A stretch of DNA of 64,000 nucleotides from Bacteroidales bacterium (GTDB lineage Bacteria > Bacteroidota > Bacteroidia > Bacteroidales > P3). The translations under genes and the position numbers were made by a program. The stretch is from assembly GCA_017559135.1 (NCBI GenBank), contig JAFYSZ010000003.1, positions 62,001 to 126,000 on the forward strand, given 5' to 3'. This document shows positions 52,843 through 61,689 of the stretch, in pieces (within the stretch, counting starts at the first letter, position 1; every line of letters begins with the position of its first letter). The notes below the pieces were generated by a model. It ran no database searches, was not told where the DNA came from, and saw only the letters and a list, made by a program, of their open reading frames with translations.

Positions 52843-53232
52843 TTATTTTTTATTTTGCATCAATTTTGCCTCAACACTCAAAGTTGCGTGAGGTACGATA
52901 CGCAATCTCTCCTTAGGAATCAAATTTCCTGTTACTCTGCAAACGCCATAAGTTTTGTTTTCAATTCTTATGAGAGCCGCTTCTAAATCTTTTATAAATT
53001 TTTGTTGACGAGCCGCCATATTTGCATTTTCTTCTTTGCTTCTAATGTTAGCTCCTTCTTCTAATACCTTAAAAGTTGGAGCTGTATCACTCGCATCTAA
53101 TGCATTATTTGCAAAAGCCTCTGTCAATGTTTCAAGATTTTCCTTAGCCTTAGCTAATTTCTCTAAAATTATCGCTTTAAATTCCTGCAATTCTTCGTCA
53201 GAATAACGCACTTTTATATTCTTAGTTCCCAT
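52843..53232 (-). CDS. TraR/DksA family protein
   Basis: I chose the ATG at 53232 (129 aa); the open frame to 53292 would cross the promoter. The layout is an N-terminal helix pair (about 10-85) and the C-terminal finger YGVCRVTGNLIPKERL. Only one cysteine (C103 or thereabouts) remains of the zinc-finger set, so it should not bind zinc, as in many Bacteroidota homologues. DksA-like proteins bind RNA polymerase in the secondary channel during the stringent response. It heads the unit with lspA. Confidence 0.9.
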   Translation of the reverse strand: MGTKNIKVRYSDEELQEFKAIILEKLAKAKENLETLTEAFANNALDASDTAPTFKVLEEGANIRSKEENANMAARQQKFIKDLEAALIRIENKTYGVCRVTGNLIPKERLRIVPHATLSVEAKLMQNKK

Positions 53233-53252
53233 AACTATAAAAATTAACGATG

Positions 53253-53283
53253 CAAATGTATAAATATTATTACAATAATACAA
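53253..53283 (-). promoter_or_regulatory. Promoter of dksA-lspA-corC
   Basis: TACATTTG at 53260-53253 and TTG at 53283-53281 (minus strand) are 20 nt apart. The -7 box is 20 nt before the chosen start codon. The -33 element touches the frr terminator hairpin. Confidence 0.7.
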
Positions 53284-53324
53284 CAAAGCCAAAGAAGTTT
53301 TTACAAAATACTCCTTTGGCTTTG
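53284..53324 (-). terminator. Hairpin after frr
   Basis: An 11-bp stem (CAAAGCCAAAG at 53284-53294 with CTTTGGCTTTG at 53314-53324) begins 8 nt after the frr stop. Only a weak T-run follows, so it may be a partial terminator. Confidence 0.65.
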
Positions 53325-53331
53325 AGAAAAA

Positions 53332-53895
53332 TTAAATAGACATTATTTCTTTTTCTTTTGCAGCAATGACAACATCAGTGTTCTTTATGAATTTATCAGT
53401 AACTTCTTGCATTTCTTTTTCTACTGACTTAATTTCGTCTTCTGGAACACCTGCATCTTTAAGTTTTTTTACTTTTTCAAGAATATTTCTTCTTACATTT
53501 CTTATGCTAACTTTCGCAGTTTCACCTTCGGCTTTTGCCTTTTTACAAAGGTCTTTTCTTCTTTCTTCTGTAACAGGAGGTAAAACTATTCTAACAACAT
53601 CTGCTTCTACCTTTGGAGTAAAGCCTAAGTTTGCAGCCAAAATAGCTTTGTCAATTGGGTGTAAAAGAGATTTTTCCCAAGGTTGAATAACAATTTGTTT
53701 TGGATCAGGTGTACTTATGTTACCAACATTTTCAATTGGAGTAGGAGTACCATAATAATCAACCTTTACACCGGCTAACATTGCAGGATTTGCTTTGCCT
53801 GCACGCAATTTTTCCAAAGACTTCTCTAAGTGAGAAACCGCATCTGTCATCGAAGCATTAGCTTCTTGTAGCAATTTTTTTGATTCTTCGCTCAT
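53332..53895 (-). CDS. frr: Ribosome recycling factor
   Basis: Frr frees ribosomes after termination. I chose the ATG at 53895 (187 aa), giving MSEESKKLLQEANASMTDAV, the normal family start; the upstream extension to 53952 overlaps the lipoprotein gene. Motifs: LRAGKANPAML, YYGTPTPIENVGNISTPDP (in the hinge) and VRNVRRNILEKVKKL-like helix 3 (SIRNVRRNILEK). It follows the small lipoprotein gene by 13 nt and is far from pyrH, its usual neighbour in other phyla. Confidence 0.97.
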   Translation of the reverse strand: MSEESKKLLQEANASMTDAVSHLEKSLEKLRAGKANPAMLAGVKVDYYGTPTPIENVGNISTPDPKQIVIQPWEKSLLHPIDKAILAANLGFTPKVEADVVRIVLPPVTEERRKDLCKKAKAEGETAKVSIRNVRRNILEKVKKLKDAGVPEDEIKSVEKEMQEVTDKFIKNTDVVIAAKEKEIMSI

Positions 53896-53908
53896 GATAT
53901 TATTGTTT

Positions 53909-54325
53909 TTATAACTTAACTGCTGTTCTTGTGTAACCTTTTGACTTATCATCTACTTTTATGTCAAACTTGAAAATGATGGAATCGCCATTTAAGTTTC
54001 CTGAACCTACTAAACGATACATTCCACTAACAATTTGATCAAATTTTGCTGTTTTTGAAGATATTTTTGCCGAAATTTCACAGGAAGAATTTAATCCAAA
54101 CAATTCCCCACCTATGATAATGTTGTTTTCATCAACAGCCTTAATATTTCCAACGTATGAAGCTTTTGTAGATTTTGGGAAAACGATTTCATCTTTTATA
54201 CTCCATCTACCTTCCCAGTCAAAAGCATCGAAAGTTACTCCGTCTTCAACGCAAGAAAACAAAGAAAACGAAAAACCAATCATTAAAAAAACTAAAAATC
54301 TTTTCCAAAAAACCTTCTTCATCAT
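53909..54325 (-). CDS. Small lipoprotein, unknown function
   Basis: The ATG at 54325 gives 138 aa with a lipoprotein signal and Cys25 (FSLFSC); the longer frame to 54388 would cross a -7 box. The mature part is about 113 aa, beta-rich, with WEGRWSIKDEIVFP near the start and a final GDSIIFKFDIKVDD strand, similar to lipocalin-like single-domain proteins; I cannot name a family. It stands between sialidase and frr. Confidence 0.75.
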   Translation of the reverse strand: MMKKVFWKRFLVFLMIGFSFSLFSCVEDGVTFDAFDWEGRWSIKDEIVFPKSTKASYVGNIKAVDENNIIIGGELFGLNSSCEISAKISSKTAKFDQIVSGMYRLVGSGNLNGDSIIFKFDIKVDDKSKGYTRTAVKL

Positions 54326-54347
54326 TATAAAAATTAATTTTCTTCGG

Positions 54348-54355
54348 CAAAGATA
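54348..54355 (-). promoter_or_regulatory. -7 box (TATCTTTG) of the small lipoprotein gene
   Basis: TATCTTTGC on the minus strand lies 22 nt before the ATG at 54325 and fits TAnnTTTG, in the 40-nt gap after the sialidase stop. No TTG is seen at 19 nt. Confidence 0.5.
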
Positions 54356-54365
54356 CACATTTTTT

Positions 54366-55910
54366 TTAATCTGCTCTATACAAACCATTAGTTATTTCTT
54401 CAATTGAAAAGGAAGAATAAACTATACTATAATCATTAGGTTCTTCTTCAAACAAAAAACCGATTTTACCATTGTTTAGCAAAATCATAGTAGAATAAGC
54501 AGACAGCCTATCACTAATTTGCAAACCTTTTTGCCAATTTTCTGCCAAAAGAGTAGGGGTATATTTTATGTTATTGTCTAACTGCTTAAAAAATATTGTA
54601 ACATTTTCCCTATTATCACCCGTTGGCAAAGACTGCAAAAGCAAATTACATTTTTCCCCACTTTGAGAGTTAATCGCTTTTACCTTTAATAGTTCTCCAT
54701 TACAAGAATTTGCTCCAACAGATATGCCATTTTTAATTTCATTGCTACAAACCTCTGTTTGCCATTCACCTTTTGCTTTTTCAATATCAGAGAAAGTAAA
54801 AATATTAAAAAAACGCCCATGAGGTTTTCTGCTACTTACAACAATAGAACCATCATTTAACTCTTCCACTTTTGCTTCATCGCCGCCCTTTACGCAAACG
54901 CCTCCTAAAAGTCGCCAACTCTCTCCAAAATCATCAGAGTAAACGACATAATTATCATTACCATTCGCACTTTTTGTCAATAAAGATGCGTACAAACGGT
55001 AGTATTTGCTATTCTTTTTCTTGAAAATATTAGACTGAACTATTCTTCCAGAAGCAAAAAACATACTGTAAGCCTCTGGCAATATCGGTTTATATTCTCC
55101 TTTTACATTCATAAACATTGAAGTAACGTCTTCTGGATTAAGCCAAGTCTTGCCCGAGTCATTGCTTCTTACCCTTGCCATAAAATTATGATTGTTTTTG
55201 TTTGCAGAAGAAAAGACTTGACGACCTGCAACACACATTACCAAAACTTCATTACTCTCTTTATCAGCAACAATAGCCACATCGCCAAAACCACACTCAA
55301 AAATATTTTTCTCACCACCCTTTCCGTCAGCCACAAATCTCTCTGGCGTCCAATTTTTATAATCATTTGAACTCCTTATCTTAATATCCACTTCACCAAA
55401 TCCTATATCACCCCAACAAGGGCGGTGATCGCTAAGAGCAAGCAAAGTCCCGTCAGAGCATTGAGCCAAAGCAGGAATACGATAAGGCTTATTAGTTTTA
55501 TCATCTAATGAATAGTAAAGATATTGATACGTATTGTTTGTATCTGTTTTTAAATCAACAAACACTGTGTCGTTAATCTCTTTTACTTTCTTCGCAAAAA
55601 CAGTTTGAAAGACCTCTTTTTCGCATTTTATTTCAGAATAAAAACCTCTATATGGCTTTATTTGCAAACTAAGTAAGGAATCGTTTGGTAAAGTCTTGCC
55701 AATAGTCAGTTTGTCCCCAACAAAAACAATTTCTTTAAAGAGAGTTTTTTCTCCACTTTTCAATATCACATCTGCAACTCTTGTATTAGTAGAAAAAGTT
55801 GTAGTGTCTGCGATAGAGAAACAAAAAATTAAATTTCTTTTACATTGTTGAGCAAAAATAATTTCAACAAAACCAAATACGAATAAAAGGATTAGTAACG
55901 TCTTTTTCAT
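54366..55910 (-). CDS. nanH: Exo-alpha-sialidase, GH33
   Basis: This exported sialidase (signal about 1-21, ending IIFAQ) has 514 aa. The N-terminal domain (about 25-140) is a beta-rich, carbohydrate-binding-type module. The propeller starts with the arginine motif YRIPALAQCSDGTLLALSDHR. Asp boxes are SNDSGKTW and SDDFGESW, with a degenerate SNDYKNW. A second arginine (SSRKPHGRFF) and a late FEEEPNDYSIVYSS segment complete the site. It would release sialic acid from host glycans; no nan uptake genes are near. Confidence 0.94.
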   Translation of the reverse strand: MKKTLLILLFVFGFVEIIFAQQCKRNLIFCFSIADTTTFSTNTRVADVILKSGEKTLFKEIVFVGDKLTIGKTLPNDSLLSLQIKPYRGFYSEIKCEKEVFQTVFAKKVKEINDTVFVDLKTDTNNTYQYLYYSLDDKTNKPYRIPALAQCSDGTLLALSDHRPCWGDIGFGEVDIKIRSSNDYKNWTPERFVADGKGGEKNIFECGFGDVAIVADKESNEVLVMCVAGRQVFSSANKNNHNFMARVRSNDSGKTWLNPEDVTSMFMNVKGEYKPILPEAYSMFFASGRIVQSNIFKKKNSKYYRLYASLLTKSANGNDNYVVYSDDFGESWRLLGGVCVKGGDEAKVEELNDGSIVVSSRKPHGRFFNIFTFSDIEKAKGEWQTEVCSNEIKNGISVGANSCNGELLKVKAINSQSGEKCNLLLQSLPTGDNRENVTIFFKQLDNNIKYTPTLLAENWQKGLQISDRLSAYSTMILLNNGKIGFLFEEEPNDYSIVYSSFSIEEITNGLYRAD

Positions 55911-55967
55911 AGAAAATAATTTTTTGCAAAAATAAAAAAAACATTTGTTATTAATAGCGAAAAAAAA

Positions 55968-56041
55968 TCTATGATTTAGAAAAATATTTCATAGAAAAAA
56001 ATAAATATTTCATAGAAATAATTTTTTAAATCATAGAAAAA
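55968..56041. repeat. 21-bp-phased box array F
   Basis: Boxes start at 55969 (CTATG), 55990, 56011 and 56032 (CATAG each), exactly 21 bp apart. This is the same box order as array A, 55 kb away, and the last 52 bp match it at 47 positions. It lies between the gpsA terminator and the sialidase gene. Confidence 0.85.
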
Positions 56042-56043
56042 AT

Positions 56044-56074
56044 AAAGCCCGAATTATTGATTTATTCGGGCTTT
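56044..56074 (-). terminator. Terminator after gpsA
   Basis: A 10-bp perfect stem (AAAGCCCGAA 56044-56053 with TTCGGGCTTT 56065-56074) is followed on the minus strand by TTTTTTC, 20 nt after the gpsA stop. Confidence 0.88.
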
Positions 56075-56093
56075 GTTTTTTCTATGATTTTTT

Positions 56094-57080
56094 TTATTTG
56101 AACCTCTCGCTCAACTCTTGTAATTCTTGATTTAAAGGTGAGGATTGATACAATATTTTATAGGCGAAATTTGCTATCGGCATATCTACACCTAAATTTT
56201 CATTGGTTTTGTGAATGCAATCAGTTGCATAATATCCTTCGGCAATCATTGACATTTCTAATTGTGCAGATTTAACTGTGTATCCTTGACCTATCATTTG
56301 TCCAAAGGTACGATTGCGACTGTGTTGCGAGTATGCGGTTACTAAAAGGTCGCCTAAGTAAACAAAGTTATTAGTATCTCTTTCGTTAGGAGCTATTACA
56401 TCAAGAAAACGTTGCATTTCTTGTGCTGCATTAGAGATTAAAACTGCTATGAAATTGTCTCCATATCCAGCTCCTTTGCAAATACCTGCCGAAAGGGCAT
56501 ATATGTTTTTCAAAACTGCTGAATATTCTATTCCTCTTATGTCTGTTGAGGTGCGTGTCTTGACAAAGCGGCATGAAAACTTGTTTGCTAACTCTTTTGC
56601 AAGGATTTCATTATGCGCTCCTATTGTTAGATATGTCATTCCGTCTTGTGCAATTTCTTCTGCGTGAGAAGGTCCACTGAGAACGGCTTGATTTTCTAAT
56701 TCTACCTTGAATTGATTTTGTAAAAAATCGGCAACTATTTGATTTGTTGAAGGGATTATACCTTTTGTTGCACTAATTATGGTTTTGTTTTTAAAGTCTG
56801 CGGGTGTTAGCTCTTGCAATGATTTTTCTACAAAGGCAGAAGGAATTACTAAGACTATGGTATCGGTTGAAGAAATAACTTTTTTAATGTCTGTTGTAAT
56901 CTCTATTTTGTTTGTATCTAATTGACAAGAACGCAAAAAGAGAGGGTTTCGCCCGTAGTTGCGAACTCCCTCTACTATTTCGTTTTCTCTTACCCACCAA
57001 TATACTTTGTTGTGGTTTTGAGTTGCTATTTTAACAATTGCTGTTGCCCAACTGCCACTTCCTAATACTGCTATATCCAT
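56094..57080 (-). CDS. gpsA: NAD(P)H-dependent glycerol-3-phosphate dehydrogenase
   Basis: GpsA makes sn-glycerol 3-phosphate for phospholipids. The 328-aa protein has the dinucleotide loop VLGSGSWATAIVKIA near the N-terminus, SATKGI, and the catalytic region SAVLKNIYALSAGICKG with GYGDN. GDLLVTAYSQHSRNRTFG is another family motif. It follows the M49-like peptidase gene by 3 nt and ends at a strong terminator. Confidence 0.96.
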   Translation of the reverse strand: MDIAVLGSGSWATAIVKIATQNHNKVYWWVRENEIVEGVRNYGRNPLFLRSCQLDTNKIEITTDIKKVISSTDTIVLVIPSAFVEKSLQELTPADFKNKTIISATKGIIPSTNQIVADFLQNQFKVELENQAVLSGPSHAEEIAQDGMTYLTIGAHNEILAKELANKFSCRFVKTRTSTDIRGIEYSAVLKNIYALSAGICKGAGYGDNFIAVLISNAAQEMQRFLDVIAPNERDTNNFVYLGDLLVTAYSQHSRNRTFGQMIGQGYTVKSAQLEMSMIAEGYYATDCIHKTNENLGVDMPIANFAYKILYQSSPLNQELQELSERFK

Positions 57081-57083
57081 TGT

Positions 57084-58718
57084 TTATAGCCCTAATACTT
57101 TTTTACCTTGTTCGTATCTTATGTCTTTTGGTATACTTTTACCATTGATTACATCAAGTGTTTCTTGGAGACTTGGACGTATTTGACCATTTTTCTTAGC
57201 ATATTGTTCTGCTCTAAGAATATCTCCTGTTCCTTCTATTTCTAAAATCATAGCAGCCCAAGAATCAATAGCTTTTAGTGCGTTATCGTAGTTTATTTCG
57301 TATTTTCCTTCTTGATTTTTAACAAAAGCTTGGTTGTCTTCAAAGAAATTGAAACACATCATGTTTGCTGTTCCGTGTGAAGAGGCTGCTCCGAAACGTA
57401 CTGAACGTAATATACCTGCGATAAAGGTTGTTAAAGCATCTTCTTTGCTGATTGTTGTGATTTCTTCTTTGTCAATCAATGAGCAAACCATATATAATCC
57501 TAAAATATCTGCTTTTGCTTCTTCCCAACCTGAGTATTGGTTTCCTAAGGCTTGTCTTACTCCACCTTTTCCGTTGATTGTGTTTTTGATTCCTAAGCCG
57601 TGTGCTACTTCGTGGAAGGTTACGTTATAGAAAAAGGCATCAAATTTTACTTTTGCTAATTGTTCTTCTGACAAAACGTTTTCTGCAATTGGGTAAAGTA
57701 TCTTGTCAAATTTTGCTTTCATTGCATTTTTTAATTGAAGACGTCTTGCACCTTTTGCTAATTGTACTCTTTCGTCATTAGGTAGGTTGATTGCTATTGT
57801 TTTGCTACCAGAGTTGCAATCTCCTGCGTAATAGATTGCATCGTAAACGTTAAGGTCTGATTCTGTTCCTGGAACTTCTTGTTTGAATTTAGGATCACAA
57901 GGTAATTCTTTTTGAAGTTGAGGAAGCATTGAAGTGAATTTTGCAAGTTTTGCACTTTCTTCTTCATCTTTTACTAAGATAAATGCTTCGTATGCTGCTT
58001 TTGCTCCGAATAAACGGTCTTCGTAGTTTTCAATTGGTCCTACTACGAAGTCCAAATGACTGTTTTTCATATCCATCCAAGCCATATCTGATGCAAAATA
58101 CTCATCTGTTTGGAAGGCTTTCTTTCTTTCTTCTAAGTATTTTTTTAATCCTGCATCTTCTGCCAAAGGTATTGCTTTGTCTAATAAGGCACAAACTTTG
58201 TCAATTTGTGTTTTGTATTCTTCTCTGTACCATTTTACTATAAGTTTTCCGTCTTTGTCTCTGCGAATTACTGTGTAAAGACTTCCTTTGTTTTCATCTT
58301 GTAAAGCATCGTACTCTTCTTTTGTCATATCTTTTGGATAGAAGTTCGCTCCTGGTGCTTTTTCTCCATATCCGCTTACAAATGTACGCATTCCATCGAG
58401 TCTATCCCAAGGTCCGTAGTTAATTAATGCAAATTCTCTTGTTGCAGGATCTTGAATTTTTTCCATTTCGGCTTTATCTCCAAAAGATTGCATCCAAAAT
58501 AACTCGTCCATAATTTCAGCTATATCAAAGAAAATATTGATTAGTTGTTTTTCTTTGTCATTTAATTTGCTAAGATCTGTGGTTAATTGAACTGTTGCAA
58601 ATTCATCTACTTTTTTTTGCATCGCTGAATCGTTTGTTTCTTGTTTTGTTGCTTTTTCCCCGCATGAAGCAAATAAAATTGCTACTAATGCAAGAATTGA
58701 TAATAATTTTTTCTTCAT
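57084..58718 (-). CDS. M49-like zinc peptidase lipoprotein
   Basis: The 544-aa protein has a lipoprotein signal with Cys19 (ILFASC). The zinc motif is H369-E-V-A-H373 in FHEVAHGLG, and the third ligand is probably E400 in EEAKADILG, as in M49 dipeptidyl peptidases (EExxxD). M49 enzymes usually have HExxxH; here the motif is HExxH, so it belongs to a divergent branch common in Bacteroidota. It probably cuts short peptides at the cell surface or in the periplasm. It is transcribed with gpsA (3-nt gap). Confidence 0.82.
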   Translation of the reverse strand: MKKKLLSILALVAILFASCGEKATKQETNDSAMQKKVDEFATVQLTTDLSKLNDKEKQLINIFFDIAEIMDELFWMQSFGDKAEMEKIQDPATREFALINYGPWDRLDGMRTFVSGYGEKAPGANFYPKDMTKEEYDALQDENKGSLYTVIRRDKDGKLIVKWYREEYKTQIDKVCALLDKAIPLAEDAGLKKYLEERKKAFQTDEYFASDMAWMDMKNSHLDFVVGPIENYEDRLFGAKAAYEAFILVKDEEESAKLAKFTSMLPQLQKELPCDPKFKQEVPGTESDLNVYDAIYYAGDCNSGSKTIAINLPNDERVQLAKGARRLQLKNAMKAKFDKILYPIAENVLSEEQLAKVKFDAFFYNVTFHEVAHGLGIKNTINGKGGVRQALGNQYSGWEEAKADILGLYMVCSLIDKEEITTISKEDALTTFIAGILRSVRFGAASSHGTANMMCFNFFEDNQAFVKNQEGKYEINYDNALKAIDSWAAMILEIEGTGDILRAEQYAKKNGQIRPSLQETLDVINGKSIPKDIRYEQGKKVLGL

Positions 58719-58763
58719 ACTTATTCTTATTTATTTGTTTTTCTATTTTTTAATTTGAATCTG

Positions 58764-58793
58764 CGAAAATAATATTTTTATCGTGTTCCACAA
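58764..58793 (-). promoter_or_regulatory. Promoter of the M49-like peptidase-gpsA unit
   Basis: TTG at 58793-58791 and TATTTTCG at 58771-58764 (minus strand) are 19 nt apart; one base differs from TAnnTTTG. The leader is about 40 nt. Confidence 0.65.
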
Positions 58794-58811
58794 AATTTAT
58801 AATTGTTTTAT

Positions 58812-61586
58812 TTAGTGTGCTATTAACCAATTATCTCCTGAGTTCATGCTTATTTCTATCGGCACTTCTAATTGTAATGCGTTGATCATCTGTTGTTTTA
58901 CTATTGCTTTTACAATTTCTAATTCTGGTTTATATACATCAAAAACTAATTCATCGTGAACTTGTAGTATCATTTTGGATTTAAGACTTTGTTTTTCAAA
59001 TTCTTTGTAAATATTTATCATCGCAATCTTTATCATATCTGCACTGCTTGCTTGAATTGGCATATTCACTGCGTTGCGTTGTGCGAAGTTCCTTAGATTT
59101 GCGTTTGCAGAATTAAGATCTGGTAAATAGCGTCTTCTGCCGCAAATACTTTCTGCGTAACCTTTTGATGTGGCGGTTTCTATGCAAGAAGTTATGTATT
59201 GTTTTATTTGAGGATATGAGGAAAAGTATTGATCTATTAGTTGTTGTGCTTCTCTTCTTGATATGTGTAATTGTTCTGATAGGCCAAATGCGGATATTCC
59301 GTAAATGATTCCAAAGTTTACACTCTTTGCATTACGTCTCATTTCAGGTGTTATTTCTTTTGGAGATAACATATAAATTCGTGATGCAGTGGAAAGATGT
59401 ATGTCTTCTCCTGATTGGAAGGCCTGACACAAAGTTGGGTCTTGACTAAGTGAGGCAATTATTCTTAATTCTATTTGAGAATAATCGGCTGCAAGAAGAA
59501 TATGTTCGTTGTCTTGTGGAATGAAACACGCTCTTATTTGTTTTCCTAATTCTGTTCTTATTGGAATGTTTTGTAAATTAGGATTTTCTGATGCTAAACG
59601 ACCTGTTGATGTTGTGGCTTGTTTGTAATGTGTGTGTATTTTCTTTGTTATAGGATTTGCTATTTCTGGTAGAGTGTCTACGTATGTGCCTTTTAGTTTT
59701 GTTAGTGAACGATATTCTAATATTAGTGGTATTATTGGATGGTAATTTATTAGTTTTTGCAAAACTTCTTCGGATGTTGAGTATTGTTTTGTTTGAGTTT
59801 TTTTGATTTTTTTGTCTGAGGAGATTTGTAATTCGTCAAAAAGTATTGTGCCTAATTGTTTTGGTGAGGAAATGTTAAATTCTCTTCCTGCTAATTGGTA
59901 TATTCGTTTTTCTAATTCTTGTTTTTGTTCTTGAAGTAAGAGCGAGAATTTATGTAATTGATTTATGTCAATTTTAACTCCTTGTCTTTCCATTGAGAGC
60001 AGTACATCTACAAGTGGCATTTCGATATTGTTAAACAAATTTAAAAGATTGTTTTGTTTTAATTCTTTTTCTAATATTGGTTTTAATGCAAAGGTTACGT
60101 CTGCATCTTCAACGGCGTATTCTGTAAGTAGTTCTGGATTTAAATTTTCTATTTTTATTGGCGATTTTGTGTTTTTGCCAAATACGGTTTCAAAGTCTAT
60201 CATTGTGTATTCTAAGTATTTTTCGCTTAGAATGTCAAGTTTATGACGTGATTCAGGGTCTATTAGATAATGAGCTAAGAGTGTATCAAAGGTTTTGCCT
60301 TTTACTTCTATTCCATAGTTGAGCAAGACATTTTTATCAAATTTTATGTTGTGTGCTACTTTTTCTATGGTTTCGTTTTCAAAGAGTGGTTTTAGTATTT
60401 CAATAAATTTTTCTTGTAATTCTTTGTTTTGTGGAAAGAAAATAAAGTATCCTTTGTGTCTTTGACTGACTAATGATATTCCTAATAATTGACAATCTAT
60501 TTCTAATCCTGTTGTTTCGGTATCAAAGGCTATTATTGATTCTTGAAGCAGTGAGTTTATTGTATCTTTTAGTTCTTGTTCGGTATGAATTGCGGTATAG
60601 GTGTGAGCAACTTCTTTGTAGGTTTGATAGGTTGAAATATTAAAAAGGGTTGGTGCTGATACGACAGGATTAAAGAGATCTGCTGTTGATTGAGGTTGTG
60701 AGATTTGGTAGTGAGAATTGAATCTTTTTGCAAAAGTGGTAAATTCTAATTCATTAAAGAGTTTGTTGCACGTTTCAAAGTTCGGTTGAGAAAGTTCTAA
60801 TTCTTCTTCGTTAAGGTCAATAGGCACATCGGTTATAATTGTTGCTAATTGTTTGCTTTGAATTGCAAGGTCTTTGTTTTCTTCTATTGCTTTTCTTATT
60901 GAATTGCTTTGTATTTGGTCGCTATTCTCTAATATATTTTCAATGTTTGAAAATTGTTGTATTAGTTGTTTTGCTTTCTTTTCGCCAATTGAAGGAACGC
61001 CTGGAATATTGTCAGAACTATCACCCCATAGTCCTAAGATGTCTATTACTTGTGATGGATTAGAGATTTCAAAACGTTGTAAAACTTCATCTATTCCCCA
61101 TATTTCATTCGGATTTGCTCCTCTTCCTAATTTTAGCATTTTAATATTTTCTTCAACTAATTGAGCATAGTCTTTATCTGGCGTTACCATAAAGACTTGA
61201 TAGCCTTTTAGTGAGGCTTTTTTAGCGAGTGTTCCTATTACATCGTCTGCTTCGTATCCTTCTTTGCAAAGAATGGGAATGTTCATTGCTTGAATGATGT
61301 TTTTTATAATAGGAATGGATTCTCGAATTTCATCTGGCATTGCCTGCCTATTTGCTTTGTATTCTTCAAATTGTAAGTGTCGAAACGTAGGCCCTTGTAA
61401 GTCAAAGGCAACTCCAAGGTGAGAGGGTTGATATTGCTTCATAATATCTAAAAGCGTATTACAAAATCCTAAAATTGCTGAAACATTAAGTCCTTTTGAG
61501 GTTATTCTTGGATTTTTGTTTAATGCGTAAAAGGCTCTGTAGATAACAGCCATTGCATCTATTAAGTATAGTGTTTTCTTTTCCAT
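58812..61586 (-). CDS. polA: DNA polymerase I
   Basis: The 924-aa protein has all three domains: 5'-3' exonuclease (about 1-290, with LIDAMAVIYRAFYAL and GDSSDNIPGVPSIGEKKA-type loop), 3'-5' exonuclease (about 330-520, with an intact FDTETTGLE motif and VAHNIKFDKNVL), and polymerase (about 545-924, motif A ADYSQIELRI, motif B RRNAKSVNFGIIYG, motif C QVHDELVF). The proofreading residues look intact, as is usual in Bacteroidota. It is a single-gene unit. Confidence 0.98.
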   Translation of the reverse strand: MEKKTLYLIDAMAVIYRAFYALNKNPRITSKGLNVSAILGFCNTLLDIMKQYQPSHLGVAFDLQGPTFRHLQFEEYKANRQAMPDEIRESIPIIKNIIQAMNIPILCKEGYEADDVIGTLAKKASLKGYQVFMVTPDKDYAQLVEENIKMLKLGRGANPNEIWGIDEVLQRFEISNPSQVIDILGLWGDSSDNIPGVPSIGEKKAKQLIQQFSNIENILENSDQIQSNSIRKAIEENKDLAIQSKQLATIITDVPIDLNEEELELSQPNFETCNKLFNELEFTTFAKRFNSHYQISQPQSTADLFNPVVSAPTLFNISTYQTYKEVAHTYTAIHTEQELKDTINSLLQESIIAFDTETTGLEIDCQLLGISLVSQRHKGYFIFFPQNKELQEKFIEILKPLFENETIEKVAHNIKFDKNVLLNYGIEVKGKTFDTLLAHYLIDPESRHKLDILSEKYLEYTMIDFETVFGKNTKSPIKIENLNPELLTEYAVEDADVTFALKPILEKELKQNNLLNLFNNIEMPLVDVLLSMERQGVKIDINQLHKFSLLLQEQKQELEKRIYQLAGREFNISSPKQLGTILFDELQISSDKKIKKTQTKQYSTSEEVLQKLINYHPIIPLILEYRSLTKLKGTYVDTLPEIANPITKKIHTHYKQATTSTGRLASENPNLQNIPIRTELGKQIRACFIPQDNEHILLAADYSQIELRIIASLSQDPTLCQAFQSGEDIHLSTASRIYMLSPKEITPEMRRNAKSVNFGIIYGISAFGLSEQLHISRREAQQLIDQYFSSYPQIKQYITSCIETATSKGYAESICGRRRYLPDLNSANANLRNFAQRNAVNMPIQASSADMIKIAMINIYKEFEKQSLKSKMILQVHDELVFDVYKPELEIVKAIVKQQMINALQLEVPIEISMNSGDNWLIAH

Positions 61587-61604
61587 CTTTTTGTAATTTT
61601 TTTA

Positions 61605-61634
61605 CAAAAATAGGAATTTTATGTTTAGAAACAA
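61605..61634 (-). promoter_or_regulatory. Promoter of polA
   Basis: TTG at 61634-61632 and TATTTTTG at 61612-61605 (minus strand) are 19 nt apart. The -33 element lies in the T-run of the tnaA terminator. The -7 box ends 18 nt before the polA ATG. Confidence 0.75.
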
Positions 61635-61635
61635 A

Positions 61636-61666
61636 AAAACGTCCTCTCTTTAAGAAAGGACGTTTT
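61636..61666 (-). terminator. Terminator after tnaA
   Basis: A 10-bp stem (AAAACGTCCT 61636-61645 with AGGACGTTTT 61657-61666) is followed on the minus strand by a run of T. It starts 23 nt after the tnaA stop. Confidence 0.88.
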
Positions 61667-61689
61667 GTATATTTGATTGTTTTATCTTC

